Below are positions 14,149 through 22,430 of a DNA stretch of 28,481 nucleotides, piece by piece. The stretch lies in the IMG/VR virus record IMGVR_UViG_3300032087_001340, positions 1 through 28,481 of that record; one strand, written 5' to 3'. A model generated the notes under the pieces. That model was not told the origin of the DNA and made no database searches. It saw nothing but the letters and a program-made list of their open reading frames with translations. The first letter of the stretch is position 1. Each line of letters opens with the position of its first letter. The DNA comes from a virus. Made by a program: the position numbers and the translations under genes.

Positions 14149-14510
14149 CTTCTGTTCTTTTTTGGGCAGATTTCATTCTTGACATCGTTGATATCTGATT
14201 CAAGTGATTGAAATCGTTCCATGTTATATATTCTGCTTTTTGTGATGTCCGACTTCAAGAATGAAACATCATCCTTCACGTGCTTCAATTCATTGTTCTG
14301 GACATCAACCTTTCGATGTATTTCAGAAACTTCTTGTGACATTGTCATCGAACCTTCTGGTCTGTTGTTGACCGCTTGATCAACAACCTTCACATCATTA
14401 TGCACTTGATTCAGCTTGTGTTTGAACCAGACATATAATCCGATGACAAATATCACTGTCAACAGATCATATTTCTGCAATGCCGAATCAATCAATGCGA
14501 GTAATTCCAT
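14145..14510 (-). CDS. Membrane-anchored coiled-coil protein (lysis-associated)
   Basis: Protein of 121 residues with an N-terminal membrane helix (about 14-30, YDLLTVIFVIGLYVWF) and a long charged helical part with heptad-like spacing (MSQEVSEIHRKVDVQNNEL, then VKDDVSFLKSDI). It overlaps the holin gene by 4 nt. The shape resembles XhlA-type or holin-accessory proteins, so a role in lysis or lysis timing is likely but inferred. It could also be a virion-associated protein of the preceding fibre cluster. Confidence 0.6.
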   Translation of the reverse strand: MELLALIDSALQKYDLLTVIFVIGLYVWFKHKLNQVHNDVKVVDQAVNNRPEGSMTMSQEVSEIHRKVDVQNNELKHVKDDVSFLKSDITKSRIYNMERFQSLESDINDVKNEICPKKNRR

Positions 14511-14513
14511 TTT

Positions 14514-14915
14514 TTAAAATTGATTCAGATAAACATTCACCATTTCGATGTATTTATCTTTTCGTGCTTGTGTGAAAACTTCATCAATCGTGATGTTTGG
14601 CAAATGTGTTTGAATTGATTCAACCGAACCAGTTTGTGCAAATGCAAGAATGTCACGAAATTTAATCAACAATGCATCATTTTGTGCTTGTGTCGTTCCA
14701 GATTCTCTGTTGTCATGCACAAAAGTTTTCACTAATTCATTACCGAAATTGATATCTGAATCCAACCTTTCTTCAATTGTTGGTGCTGTATATGGTGCAA
14801 CATATTCGACATTGTATCCAGTTCCTAAATTATCAGCAAAAGTTTGTGCATCTTGCAATGTTGCAAATTTCTGTATTGTTGACCAATATTCTTTTGATAT
14901 TTCGTAATAGTCCAT
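14514..14915 (-). CDS. Hypothetical fibre-associated protein, 133 aa
   Basis: Soluble protein of unknown function directly downstream of a fibre-like gene (3 nt apart). The N-terminal part (FATLQDAQTFADN) and Pro/Tyr-rich middle (YVAPYTAPTIEERL) are followed by a helical C-terminal half. The layout resembles short tail-fibre assembly or chaperone-like proteins that follow fibre genes, but no motif proves this. Confidence 0.55.
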   Translation of the reverse strand: MDYYEISKEYWSTIQKFATLQDAQTFADNLGTGYNVEYVAPYTAPTIEERLDSDINFGNELVKTFVHDNRESGTTQAQNDALLIKFRDILAFAQTGSVESIQTHLPNITIDEVFTQARKDKYIEMVNVYLNQF

Positions 14916-14918
14916 TTT

Positions 14919-15758
14919 CTAATTTGTTAATCTGTAAAATACACCTTTTGCTACGGCATAACTTGCATTCGTGCCTTTCAATAAACCGCTAAACGTTATG
15001 CTTGTTGGTGTGCTTCCAAAATCATATGCAATACCCAATTCATAAAATCCATGTATCATACTGGTAGATGTTCCGACACCTTCAATTCCTAATGTATCGC
15101 CACCGTTCGATGTGTTTGTCGTTCCTATTTGAACTGTTGCCGATGTTTTATATCTACTAAAATATATGCCTGGTTCTAATGTTACAGATGAACCAAGATT
15201 GATGAAATTCCAACCAGTCACACCTGTTGCACTGTCAATATCAATTTCTGATGGCATAACTGCAACAAGATTTAAATTATCTGTATCAATGTCGTACTTA
15301 TATAATGCCGAGTATGCTTTTGCACCACTTGTGCCACTTAAAGATGCAATTCTGAAACCTATATTTTGAATTTTCGTTGTGCTTTCCAAACGAAAACTGT
15401 TATAGTATGTTTGACTACTATATGTACCAATTGAAGTGCTTGGTGTGTTCGTTGGACTTAAAAAATTCGTTATTGTTCCCACCATTGAAAAATTCGCCAA
15501 AGGTGTTGAACTCCCACCACCTTCACCACTTGTAACAGTCGCAAGATAATCAAGAACATCACGAAGTGTAGCACCACAAGATGAACCATCTTTCTTCTGT
15601 AATCTGTACCAGTAATCATTCCATACATTGTTGAATGATTCTTGATCCAAGATTGTGATTATTTCATTTTCTTCTTCGTAACTGAATGAAGATATTATCA
15701 CTTCCGTTCCATCATCGACAACTGCCGATGCACCTTCTTTATATATTTTGATTGCCAT
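14919..15758 (-). CDS. Putative tail fibre / receptor-binding protein
   Basis: Protein of 279 residues. The N-terminal 85 residues (MAIKIYKEGASAVVDDGTEV, WYRLQKKDGSSCGATLRDVL) look like an attachment domain, followed by the flexible linker GEGGGSS and a Ser/Thr/Gly-rich beta-sandwich-like domain to the C-terminus. This is typical of a receptor-binding tip. The distal part looks compositionally unlike its neighbours and may be exchanged between phages. It lies between connector genes and lysis genes, far from the other fibre genes at 25639-26993. Confidence 0.62.
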   Translation of the reverse strand: MAIKIYKEGASAVVDDGTEVIISSFSYEEENEIITILDQESFNNVWNDYWYRLQKKDGSSCGATLRDVLDYLATVTSGEGGGSSTPLANFSMVGTITNFLSPTNTPSTSIGTYSSQTYYNSFRLESTTKIQNIGFRIASLSGTSGAKAYSALYKYDIDTDNLNLVAVMPSEIDIDSATGVTGWNFINLGSSVTLEPGIYFSRYKTSATVQIGTTNTSNGGDTLGIEGVGTSTSMIHGFYELGIAYDFGSTPTSITFSGLLKGTNASYAVAKGVFYRLTN

Positions 15759-15781
15759 ACTTTAATGTGTTTGATTGTATA

Positions 15782-16243
15782 TTAATTCTGAAAATCATAA
15801 TTGTCATATGGTATTGCACACCAGTTTGCATCATCATACACACGAAGTGACATATCCATCGACCACCCAGCAGTGACATCTGCACCACGATTGATGAACG
15901 GTGTGGTTGAAACATCACCTTCAATATCCATATACTGATCAAGTCGATTTTGTTTGAATGTGATATATATGTCACGACAGATCTGCAAACAATCTGAATG
16001 CACTTCATCGATTTGTCGATATGAACCTTCATTATATTTGTCACAAATCACAATGTTCAGATTCACATCAATGAAATTTTCACCCATCGTACCAGGTTGA
16101 ATCGTTGCAACCATCAATGTGTAATCAACAGCATCACGTGAAATGGCATCGATGAAGTCACCGAAAAAGAATTCATTTATTTGCAGATGCTCTGTTGCGA
16201 TTTCGTTCAGTTCGCTTTTTATCTGATTCAGTGTTTTGTCCAT
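15782..16243 (-). CDS. Neck/tail-completion-like protein
   Basis: Protein of 153 residues: an N-terminal helix (LNQIKSELNEIATEHLQI) followed by strands with alternating hydrophobics (YTLMVATIQ, FIDVNLNIVICD, AGWSMDMSLRVYD). The shape is like tail terminator or head-closure proteins, and it follows the connector and portal genes. I cannot assign a family; the structural role is inferred from position and fold pattern. Confidence 0.55.
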   Translation of the reverse strand: MDKTLNQIKSELNEIATEHLQINEFFFGDFIDAISRDAVDYTLMVATIQPGTMGENFIDVNLNIVICDKYNEGSYRQIDEVHSDCLQICRDIYITFKQNRLDQYMDIEGDVSTTPFINRGADVTAGWSMDMSLRVYDDANWCAIPYDNYDFQN

Positions 16244-16272
16244 TCAAATATGTTTGAAGTTTTTTGATTGAT

Positions 16273-16845
16273 TTAGTCGAAACTTTCATCTGGTATGTTT
16301 GAACCTTTTAAACGTTTGTATGGTGTGTGCTTCTTTACAATCCATGGAACTTGATATCCAGTTTCATCTTTCTTCAAGTCGTGATTTGTTCGTGTGATTG
16401 CTTCTGTGTACTCTGTGTAAATTGTTCCACAATCATCTTTCAAGAATCCGATCAACCTTTCAGAATAGAATTCAGCATCTGATTTCAGTTCATCACGAAA
16501 TGCATCGATTTCAGCTTTCGATGAAGATGTGATGTTGTCATCGTTGATGTTACCAGTTGTCTTGTTCGTGATCTTTGTATGTGTCAATTTAGCAACTTTG
16601 AAATCAACCCATGCAACCATCGCTGGAACAACATAGTCATTCATCAATGTTCGATAATTCGCATCCCATGTGTTCGTTTCAACACGATTTAACAATGCAC
16701 GATACAAGATCGAACCGAGTGCTGGTTGAATCACACGATCTTGAATGCGTTTGATTGCTGTTGCAAGAATCTTTGTATCAGTATTCTGATGAATCAATCC
16801 TTTCTTTTTCAGATTCTCGACTGATATTAAATAATTTACTGCCAT
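16273..16845 (-). CDS. Head-tail connector-like protein
   Basis: Mostly helical protein of 190 residues encoded 3 nt after the portal gene. It begins with YLISVENLKKKGLIHQNTD, then ILATAIKRIQDRVIQPALGS, which resembles the start of gp6-like head-tail adaptors. This group in Bacteroidota phages is usually labelled DUF6712-like as I remember. It probably binds under the portal ring to make the connector. Assignment rests on helical pattern plus synteny. Confidence 0.62.
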   Translation of the reverse strand: MAVNYLISVENLKKKGLIHQNTDTKILATAIKRIQDRVIQPALGSILYRALLNRVETNTWDANYRTLMNDYVVPAMVAWVDFKVAKLTHTKITNKTTGNINDDNITSSSKAEIDAFRDELKSDAEFYSERLIGFLKDDCGTIYTEYTEAITRTNHDLKKDETGYQVPWIVKKHTPYKRLKGSNIPDESFD

Positions 16846-16848
16846 ATA

Positions 16849-18618
16849 TTATGCGTTTTTTCTTACAAGTGATTGTTTCCATTCATGTCGACAATATGGT
16901 GTTGTTCGTTGTGTCTTTGGATTGTGATAAAAACCACCTCTGTACTTCCATACATCACGACCAATTCTACCAGATATCAAATCAATCTCTGATCGCAGAT
17001 ACATCTTGTTTAAATCAATCAATTTTTCGCAGAATGGTCTTGTCGTTGGAATCTTTTTAGGACCAAGATCTGGTTTCACATCATACGAATATCTGACTTC
17101 ATATTGTTCGATGTCTATATCTTCACGATCAATGATGACTTGTCCGATTTCAGTTGTTCGACCATCGACCAACAGATTCAAATTTGTCAGTTTATCGATT
17201 GACTTTGCAACATCTGACAATGGTGCATCCAGTGCTGATGATATCGCACCACCATCTTCACCATCGATCAGCATCGAAAGAACATTCTTGTCAAGATCCG
17301 ACAATCCAGCGATGATGTCACCAATTGCATCGAACATCATCCCGAAATTGTTCTGTTCCATCTTTGCAACATCAGCAGATGTGAAGTCATTCGATACAGA
17401 TATTGAACGAACAACAGTGAAATTCTTCTTGTCTGCACCATATTCTGCGAACACCTTCAAATCTTTTTCTGCTGATCTGAATTGTTCTGATGTTTCAACT
17501 TGTGATGGTGTTTCTTGCACTTGCACTGGCTTCGCTTCTTTCAATCGAAGTTCACCTTGCAATCCAGACAACTTCACCATCTTGTTCATTACATATTCAA
17601 GACATTCTTGTCTTGATTGTACATATAACGATTTGAATATTTCGTATGATTCAAGCAGTTCAGTCGTACCGCCAAGCTGACCTTCTGTTTTGATTCCGAA
17701 AAGCAGTGGATTTGTCGCTGAATGTGCAACAAGAATGTTCTGTTGAACCGCTTTTTCAGTCAGATTGTATCTGTCTGCAAGATCATTGCCATTCAATGAC
17801 AATACAGATGGTGCATTTTCGTTTCCATCGCTGAATGTGATGATCACTTCATTCGCATCTTCAACAGAAACTGTGTCACCTTTGATCTGATCACGAATCG
17901 CATCCGCTTCTTCTCTGGTTTGTGGTTGACCATTTGCCAGGTTTATCAACGTACCACCTTTGAATCCGTTGCTGATTTCAAAAAGATGATATCTTGAAAT
18001 CAAATAGTCAGTATTTATTGCAGTCAGACCACCAGAATAATTCGGTTTCGGATACAATCCAAGTTCACCTTTTGATTTCTTTGATGCTGATTTGTAATAG
18101 ATCAGAAATTTTCCGCTTTTGCGCATCATGTTCAATGGTGCGATTTCACGAAAGTTCGTTTTCTCTGGTGTTTGTTTTCTTGCAGACCAGTCATCAGAAA
18201 GATAATACATCGATTCATCTTCATTCATTCTGATGTCATCGATATCTATGTGTTCCCATCGCACGACACGTGTACCTTCTTTGTTCCATGTTCCACACAC
18301 CGCAAACGCATCGAACATTTCAAAGTCGAATGCACACTTTTTCATCACTTCATCCAGTCTGAAATCTGAATATTTGTTTTCGAGCAGTTCTTCAAGTTGA
18401 CCAGAAACAACTTCGATACCACCACCAGCGATGTAGTATGTTTTCGTTTTCAAAATTCCTTGATGCCAGGCTGAACCGCCATACATATCAATCAAGAAAA
18501 ATGGATAGTCATTTTTAGAACCCCATTTGATATAATCTTGACCACGTTCAACTGCTTCAATCGGCTTCGGCAGTGCATGATTCGAATTGAATCCAGTGCT
18601 TATAATTGTCTTATTCAT
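16849..18618 (-). CDS. Portal protein
   Basis: Protein of 589 residues from the ATG at 18618, which overlaps the upstream stop; a more upstream ATG-like start at 18666 would overlap far more. The N-terminal part (YIKWGSKNDYPFFLIDMY, then GGSAWHQGILKTKTYYIAG) is the portal start common in Bacteroidota phages. The central part (VAHSATNPLLFGI, then LGGTTELLESYEIFKS) carries the typical wing/stem signature. The C-terminus (about 560-589) has a conserved-looking tail, YRGGFYHNPKTQRTTPYCRH, which may be an extra domain. It forms the dodecameric DNA channel and docks the terminase. It is unusual that it comes after capsid and tail tube genes in transcription order. Confidence 0.85.
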   Translation of the reverse strand: MNKTIISTGFNSNHALPKPIEAVERGQDYIKWGSKNDYPFFLIDMYGGSAWHQGILKTKTYYIAGGGIEVVSGQLEELLENKYSDFRLDEVMKKCAFDFEMFDAFAVCGTWNKEGTRVVRWEHIDIDDIRMNEDESMYYLSDDWSARKQTPEKTNFREIAPLNMMRKSGKFLIYYKSASKKSKGELGLYPKPNYSGGLTAINTDYLISRYHLFEISNGFKGGTLINLANGQPQTREEADAIRDQIKGDTVSVEDANEVIITFSDGNENAPSVLSLNGNDLADRYNLTEKAVQQNILVAHSATNPLLFGIKTEGQLGGTTELLESYEIFKSLYVQSRQECLEYVMNKMVKLSGLQGELRLKEAKPVQVQETPSQVETSEQFRSAEKDLKVFAEYGADKKNFTVVRSISVSNDFTSADVAKMEQNNFGMMFDAIGDIIAGLSDLDKNVLSMLIDGEDGGAISSALDAPLSDVAKSIDKLTNLNLLVDGRTTEIGQVIIDREDIDIEQYEVRYSYDVKPDLGPKKIPTTRPFCEKLIDLNKMYLRSEIDLISGRIGRDVWKYRGGFYHNPKTQRTTPYCRHEWKQSLVRKNA

Positions 18619-18943
18619 ATACTGAATCTGTTTCAGATGTATCTTCATATTCATTCGGTTCAGCATCTGTCACATAAACATATGCACGACCTTCTTCAAC
18701 CATTGTCAATCCAGATGGATCAAGATTTCCAGAACCATTCGCTTGTTCATACACTTTGTACGTGTAGAATCCATCGATGACAAAGTTCACATCAGAACCA
18801 TCGGTGATTGTGAACTGATTGTATCTATTTGAATGCAGTGATGTATCTGTCAAGATACAATATACACTTTCATCAGTTTGTTCTTCAACGAATTCAAACA
18901 GATATTCTGGATTACTGATTGTTGTCAGTTCCTTCAACGTCAT
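18611..18943 (-). CDS. Hypothetical structural protein, 110 aa
   Basis: The ATG at 18943 (MTLKELTTISNPEYLFEF) is chosen; a farther start at 19036 would overlap the upstream gene by more than 120 nt. The C-terminal half contains beta-strand-like segments (FTITDGSDVNFVIDGFYTYK) and an acidic tail. It lies between the tail tube and portal genes with overlaps on both sides. The role is likely in the neck or tail, but this is inferred only from location. Confidence 0.6.
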   Translation of the reverse strand: MTLKELTTISNPEYLFEFVEEQTDESVYCILTDTSLHSNRYNQFTITDGSDVNFVIDGFYTYKVYEQANGSGNLDPSGLTMVEEGRAYVYVTDAEPNEYEDTSETDSVYE

Positions 18944-19136
18944 TATCATTGTTGATGTTGCGCTTCTCTGAATCTTGATCATTTGATTTCTTTTGAAGTT
19001 TTGGTTTTCTTGCCTTGACAAATATATCAAGACCAAGTTTCAAGTATTTTTCTTCATTGCCGACTTCAATATCAATGTACTGATTCAAAATCGGATGCCA
19101 TACTTTCGCACCGATGTATTTCTTTTGAATTTTCAT
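18912..19136 (-). CDS. Hypothetical protein, 74 aa
   Basis: Small protein with a folded first half (KYIGAKVWHPILNQYIDIEV) and a low-complexity, highly charged Asn/Asp-rich tail. Found between tail tube and portal genes, so probably a minor structural or assembly protein. A strong terminator ends only about 14 nt before its ATG, which should keep its expression and that of the portal well below that of the tail tube. Confidence 0.6.
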   Translation of the reverse strand: MKIQKKYIGAKVWHPILNQYIDIEVGNEEKYLKLGLDIFVKARKPKLQKKSNDQDSEKRNINNDNDVEGTDNNQ

Positions 19137-19149
19137 GGTTCTAATTTAC

Positions 19150-19182
19150 AAAAAAATGGTGATGGACTATTCCACCACCATT
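19150..19182 (-). terminator. Intrinsic terminator after the tail tube gene
   Basis: Minus-strand RNA: AATGGTGGTGG pairs with CCATCACCATT (11 bp, one G-U pair), loop of 6 nt, followed by a run of seven U (19156-19150). The next start codon (19136) is 14 nt downstream. Confidence 0.85.
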
Positions 19183-19204
19183 CAAAAAATTGTTCAATGA
19201 ACGA

Positions 19205-19738
19205 TTATACTGCGTATGAAGATGATGCTATTAATGCTGATGCAACTGATGCTTCAACATCTGCGATTTCTTCATTTTCCATGCCCGACATCACGATGGT
19301 GTGACCATTACGATCACCTTTTGTGACACCAGATCCGTATTCGTTACCATCTGATACTTTCATTCCTTCATTCTCACCGAGAAGAACATATGTTCCATCA
19401 GCTTTTTCAACCATCGCACACAATTCATTTTGTGCAAGAAGATGAAGTGCTGAACGCAAATCTTTATTGTCTGAATTCAGAATCATTGTCAATGATTGTT
19501 CATAGTACAATGTTCCGTTTTCTTCTGATCTGATAATGTTCGCAGTGTATGAAGAAAGATTTGATTTCAATTTATAGTGAAAAGTTTCACCAGATGTTGT
19601 CATTGCAGTGATTTCATTTGCAACTTTTGTGATCGGTGTTACTTTTTCATCTAACGGAAAAAACAAGACTGACTTGATACCACCTTTTCCATTGGTACAA
19701 GTTCTGTCATTATATCCCGAAGTCATTACACAACTCAT
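19205..19738 (-). CDS. Major tail tube protein
   Basis: Protein of 177 residues. The centre (TLYYEQSLTMILNSDNKDLR, then SALHLLAQNELCAMVEKADG, then YVLLGENEGMKVS) fits the tail tube family of Bacteroidota siphophages, and the end GYGSGVTKGDRNGHTI-like strand pattern (here EYGSGVTKGDRNGHTIVMSG) is also typical. The Ala/Ser-rich C-terminus (ASVASALIASSS) is an extension. It lies alone between two terminators directly after the major capsid gene, as expected for a gene that needs high, separate expression. Confidence 0.75.
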   Translation of the reverse strand: MSCVMTSGYNDRTCTNGKGGIKSVLFFPLDEKVTPITKVANEITAMTTSGETFHYKLKSNLSSYTANIIRSEENGTLYYEQSLTMILNSDNKDLRSALHLLAQNELCAMVEKADGTYVLLGENEGMKVSDGNEYGSGVTKGDRNGHTIVMSGMENEEIADVEASVASALIASSSYAV

Positions 19739-19776
19739 ATTTCTTCTTTCTTAAATTTTTAACATTTAGTTAAATA

Positions 19777-19800
19777 AAGGGCAGATATTTCACTGCCCTT
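19777..19800 (-). terminator. Terminator-like hairpin after the major capsid gene
   Basis: Minus-strand RNA: AAGGGCAG, loop of 8 nt, CTGCCCTT, followed by UAUUUAAC, a weak, interrupted U tract. The 8-bp perfect stem lies 16 nt after the capsid stop and 38 nt before the tail tube start. It may be a partial terminator or an mRNA 3'-end stabiliser. Confidence 0.7.
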
Positions 19801-19816
19801 CATCAATTATTCAATT

Positions 19817-20788
19817 CTAGTTCGGTGAAGATGTTCCGTTCCACACACCGATCTGATCCAAGAAAGGAACTTGAACTCCCGCTCTGAATTTAGATCGTAG
19901 ATAGATTACATCATCATCTTGCGAATACCAAAGATCGAAGTTGTCAAGATCACCTTGTAAATCTGTACCGAATACAAAGTGACTTGCACGACCAGTGTAT
20001 ATGTTGTCAAGTGTGTTCAATCCAACAACTTTACGAACCACCATGTCAGTACCTGGAACAGTTACTGCATCAAGTTCAGCAATCTGATCAACTGAATAAT
20101 GGAAGAAATTCAAGTCAACCAAGTTCTTGATTAATTTGTTGAAGTTTTCACGACCAGTGAAACAAACGAAATCTGCTGATTCTGCAACCGCTTCTGGTGA
20201 ATTCACGAAACATTCGTAGAATACATCGTATGCATTTGAATTCGTTATCGATGCTGTTGCTGATGTGTTAAGATCAACACAACCACCACCAGTTGTCAAG
20301 AAACTTCTGAATCCGTTCATGAATGCAAGGTTTCCAGTTCCAGTTGATTTGTTTCCACGCCACATCAATTTGTCAAGTTCGTTTGAATGAAGTGACAATA
20401 GATAGTCAACAATCGCTTGTTCAAATGGAAGTTCTTTATCTTCATCCATTGCACCAGCACGTAGATTCAATTGTGTCCAGAATCCAGCAAGATCCTTCTG
20501 ACAAAACTTCTTCATGAATCCAAGTGTTTCAACGCTGATAGCACGATCAGTGAACACTGTGTCACCAGATGCTGTCATTGTACAATCACCAGCTTGATAC
20601 GTTAATGTATCATCCATCAATTTGATTTCTTCACTTCCCTTGATACCTTCTTGAATTGTGATGTAATCAAGTGTTTTTCCTCTTGTGACTTGTTTCACAA
20701 GAATTTCATCTCTTTGTTCGTCAACGTAGGCAGATAATCCAGAAACGTCAAAGTCAAAGTTCGATTTAATGTATTTTTTTAAAGACAT
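19817..20788 (-). CDS. Major capsid protein (HK97 fold)
   Basis: Protein of 323 residues. Family-like segments include CFTGRENFNKLIKNLVDLN, the insertion LDAVTVPGTDMVVRKVVGLN, and the C-terminal strand set FDLWYSQDDDVIYLRSKFRA then GVQVPF, all usual in major capsid proteins of Bacteroidota siphophages. Position after protease and scaffold genes supports it. No separate N-terminal delta domain is obvious, in agreement with a separate scaffold gene 1 nt upstream. A terminator-like hairpin follows the gene. Confidence 0.85.
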   Translation of the reverse strand: MSLKKYIKSNFDFDVSGLSAYVDEQRDEILVKQVTRGKTLDYITIQEGIKGSEEIKLMDDTLTYQAGDCTMTASGDTVFTDRAISVETLGFMKKFCQKDLAGFWTQLNLRAGAMDEDKELPFEQAIVDYLLSLHSNELDKLMWRGNKSTGTGNLAFMNGFRSFLTTGGGCVDLNTSATASITNSNAYDVFYECFVNSPEAVAESADFVCFTGRENFNKLIKNLVDLNFFHYSVDQIAELDAVTVPGTDMVVRKVVGLNTLDNIYTGRASHFVFGTDLQGDLDNFDLWYSQDDDVIYLRSKFRAGVQVPFLDQIGVWNGTSSPN

Positions 20789-20789
20789 T

Positions 20790-21443
20790 TTATCTGTTTT
20801 TTCTTAAATTAAGTAAATAATTCTCACGAACTGACCTTTTTTCGGCACGTGAAAATTTCGATTTTTCTTCAATTGCTGATGGAAGTTGTTTGAATTCGTT
20901 GAATTCAGATCTTAATCCTTCCAGTTCAGACTTCAATGCGTTGTTTTCAGAAACCAATGCTTCAAGACCTTCTGCGATTTTGTTGATTGGATCAACAAGT
21001 TCAGACATCTTTTCATCAATCACTTCTTCAACGTTCACATCAATTGACATTTCTTCTTCTTTTTCTTCTTCTTTGTCATCGGATGCTGTTTCCACACGTT
21101 CATCAATTACTTCTGTGATAATACCATCAGCATCAACAACAATTGAAAGACCTTCCAATTCCCCACCGATTGCGTGTGTGCCTTCTGGTGCTGGAACTTG
21201 ATCACCTTCTTCTGTAACGATATAGACCGCAGTACCTGGTGCAAGATCACCTTCGTATGAAACAACAGTACCATCAACAAGAACCGCTTCTGCAAACGAT
21301 TCAGTTGTTTCTTCTGTTATTTCCGCTTCCATCGTTTCAGAAACTTCATTGTTCGTTGAAACTTGATCAGTATTATCATCAGCAAATTGAGATGCAACCG
21401 CTTCTAATCTGTCAATGATTTTGTTAAATACTTCAAATTTCAT
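20790..21443 (-). CDS. Capsid scaffolding-like protein
   Basis: Acidic protein of 217 residues directly before the major capsid gene. Residues about 52-112 form a compact beta-type domain (VLVDGTVVSYEGDLAPGTAV, VPAPEGTHAIGG, GLSIVVDADGIITEV) that recurs in scaffold-like proteins of Bacteroidota phages. The middle is a very acidic stretch (DDKEEEKEEEM), then a coiled coil (about 145-185, LEALVSENNALKSELEGL) and a basic C-terminus that could bind the capsid lattice. The coiled coil plus basic tail is typical for scaffolds that the prohead protease removes. Confidence 0.72.
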   Translation of the reverse strand: MKFEVFNKIIDRLEAVASQFADDNTDQVSTNNEVSETMEAEITEETTESFAEAVLVDGTVVSYEGDLAPGTAVYIVTEEGDQVPAPEGTHAIGGELEGLSIVVDADGIITEVIDERVETASDDKEEEKEEEMSIDVNVEEVIDEKMSELVDPINKIAEGLEALVSENNALKSELEGLRSEFNEFKQLPSAIEEKSKFSRAEKRSVRENYLLNLRKNR

Positions 21444-21471
21444 TTGATAAAAAAATTTATGTTCAATGTAT

Positions 21472-21487
21472 TGTGTTAAAGTGTATG
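21472..21487. repeat. 16-bp exact repeat upstream of the scaffold gene
   Basis: TGTGTTAAAGTGTATG occurs here and at 22431-22446. Read on the minus strand it lies 29 nt before the scaffold ATG. It may be part of a shared transcription or translation signal. Confidence 0.5.
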
Positions 21488-21497
21488 TTTTTTCAAA

Positions 21498-21824
21498 TCA
21501 ATCTTCTTCATTTCTGATTTGTTTCAGCTTTCTTTGCGCCCATGCGATGCCTTCATCACCACCCCATGCCAACCACATCAATCGACCACAACCATCACCA
21601 AGTTTCTTCTTTGAATTCTGTCGATGCCTTTCGAACCCAGCCATCCTTGCAATGGTTTCTTCTGATATCGGTTCACCTTTGGCAAGTTGATTTGCTCTTT
21701 GTTTTCCGACTGCTGTACCACACGAACCCCATCCATTTTTTTCAGCATAATTCAATGCCACTTGTGCATTCTCTGATGCCTTTTTTGGATAGTCAGTGTA
21801 AGATTCGAATTTACTTATTGAAGT
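21498..21824 (-). CDS. C-terminal extension of protease in the -1 frame (WGG-type domain)
   Basis: This open frame has no ATG. Going upstream from the conserved part it is open through KFESYTDYPKK to the A10 run at 21833-21824, and meets a TGA shortly before it. A -1 shift on that run joins it to the protease, giving a chain of about 303 residues. The domain (NGWGSCGTAVGKQRANQLAK, then GEPISEETIARMAGFERHRQ, then a GCGRLMWLAWGG stretch and a closing helix) is, as I remember, a conserved module next to or fused with prohead proteases and other head proteins in many phages; its function is unknown to me. A GTG at 21761 is the only alternative start near the domain and would cut off the conserved first part. 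Confidence 0.72.
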   Translation of the reverse strand, partial: TSISKFESYTDYPKKASENAQVALNYAEKNGWGSCGTAVGKQRANQLAKGEPISEETIARMAGFERHRQNSKKKLGDGCGRLMWLAWGGDEGIAWAQRKLKQIRNEED

Positions 21825-22408
21825 TTTTTTTTTGACATCTTCAATTCAATCTGATCAAGAAGTTCAGAAATACGTTTAAATGCTCTGAATTCATCCATGA
21901 CAAATGTTCCTTCGATGCTGAATCCAGTCATTTCACCAGATTTCACACGTTGATACAATTCATCATTTTCGAATTTGTACGATGTAATCCATGAACCATC
22001 GTTTGCATCTTTGAATCTTTCCGGTGCAGTGAATCCTTTTGATTTGTCAATCTGATATGAATGAATCATGTACACACCTTCTGCAACATCTTTGTCATCA
22101 TGCTCGATGTTCAGATTGTTGAATCGATTGTTTCTCGCATAATCGTGAATGATATCTTTGATTGCATCCTTTGTGAACACAACATAATATTCATCGAATC
22201 CATCGTTCCGATATATCGGTGTGTCCGCAGAAATTGCCACACCAGAAACAACTTTTTCTTCATCGTTGAATTCATATCTTTGCACCTTCTTGAATGTCTG
22301 AAAGGATATCATATGCGCTGGATCGTGAACAAGACTGTTATATTCAACCCCAGTGTTTTCATCAGACAAATCAATCTTGATTTCGTATATCGGCAAATTT
22401 GTATCCAT
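21815..22408 (-). CDS. HK97-type prohead protease
   Basis: Serine protease of 197 residues from the ATG at 22408 (the frame is open up to 22510 but that would overlap the divergent gene). Catalytic motifs: NIEHD with His103 and GFSIEG with Ser164. The segment VAISADTPIYRNDGFDEYYV is the usual substrate-binding strand. It should remove the scaffold and mature the capsid; the scaffold and capsid genes follow. The last codons run over an A10 homopolymer and stop two codons later, a classical slippage arrangement (see the separate entry). Confidence 0.85.
   Translation of the reverse strand: MDTNLPIYEIKIDLSDENTGVEYNSLVHDPAHMISFQTFKKVQRYEFNDEEKVVSGVAISADTPIYRNDGFDEYYVVFTKDAIKDIIHDYARNNRFNNLNIEHDDKDVAEGVYMIHSYQIDKSKGFTAPERFKDANDGSWITSYKFENDELYQRVKSGEMTGFSIEGTFVMDEFRAFKRISELLDQIELKMSKKKLQ
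21824..21833 (-). other. A10 slippery run, probable -1 frameshift site
   Basis: Minus strand reads ATG TCA, then ten A, then CTTCAATAA: in frame 0 the protease ends after Lys-Lys-Lys-Leu-Gln. A -1 shift (or one extra A in the transcript) enters the long WGG-domain frame, which lacks its own ATG. A one-base error in the homopolymer would give the same picture. Confidence 0.65.
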
Positions 22409-22430
22409 TTGTGTATATTCGTTTTTATAA

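Noticed and set aside
15739-16044. Minus-strand open frame of 101 codons overlapping the gene at 15782-16243
   Set aside because: Nearly wholly within a better gene, with no recognisable pattern.
17006-17680. Plus-strand open frame of 224 codons opposite the portal gene
   Set aside because: Ser-rich antisense shadow of a well-supported gene; no domain pattern and no start signal.
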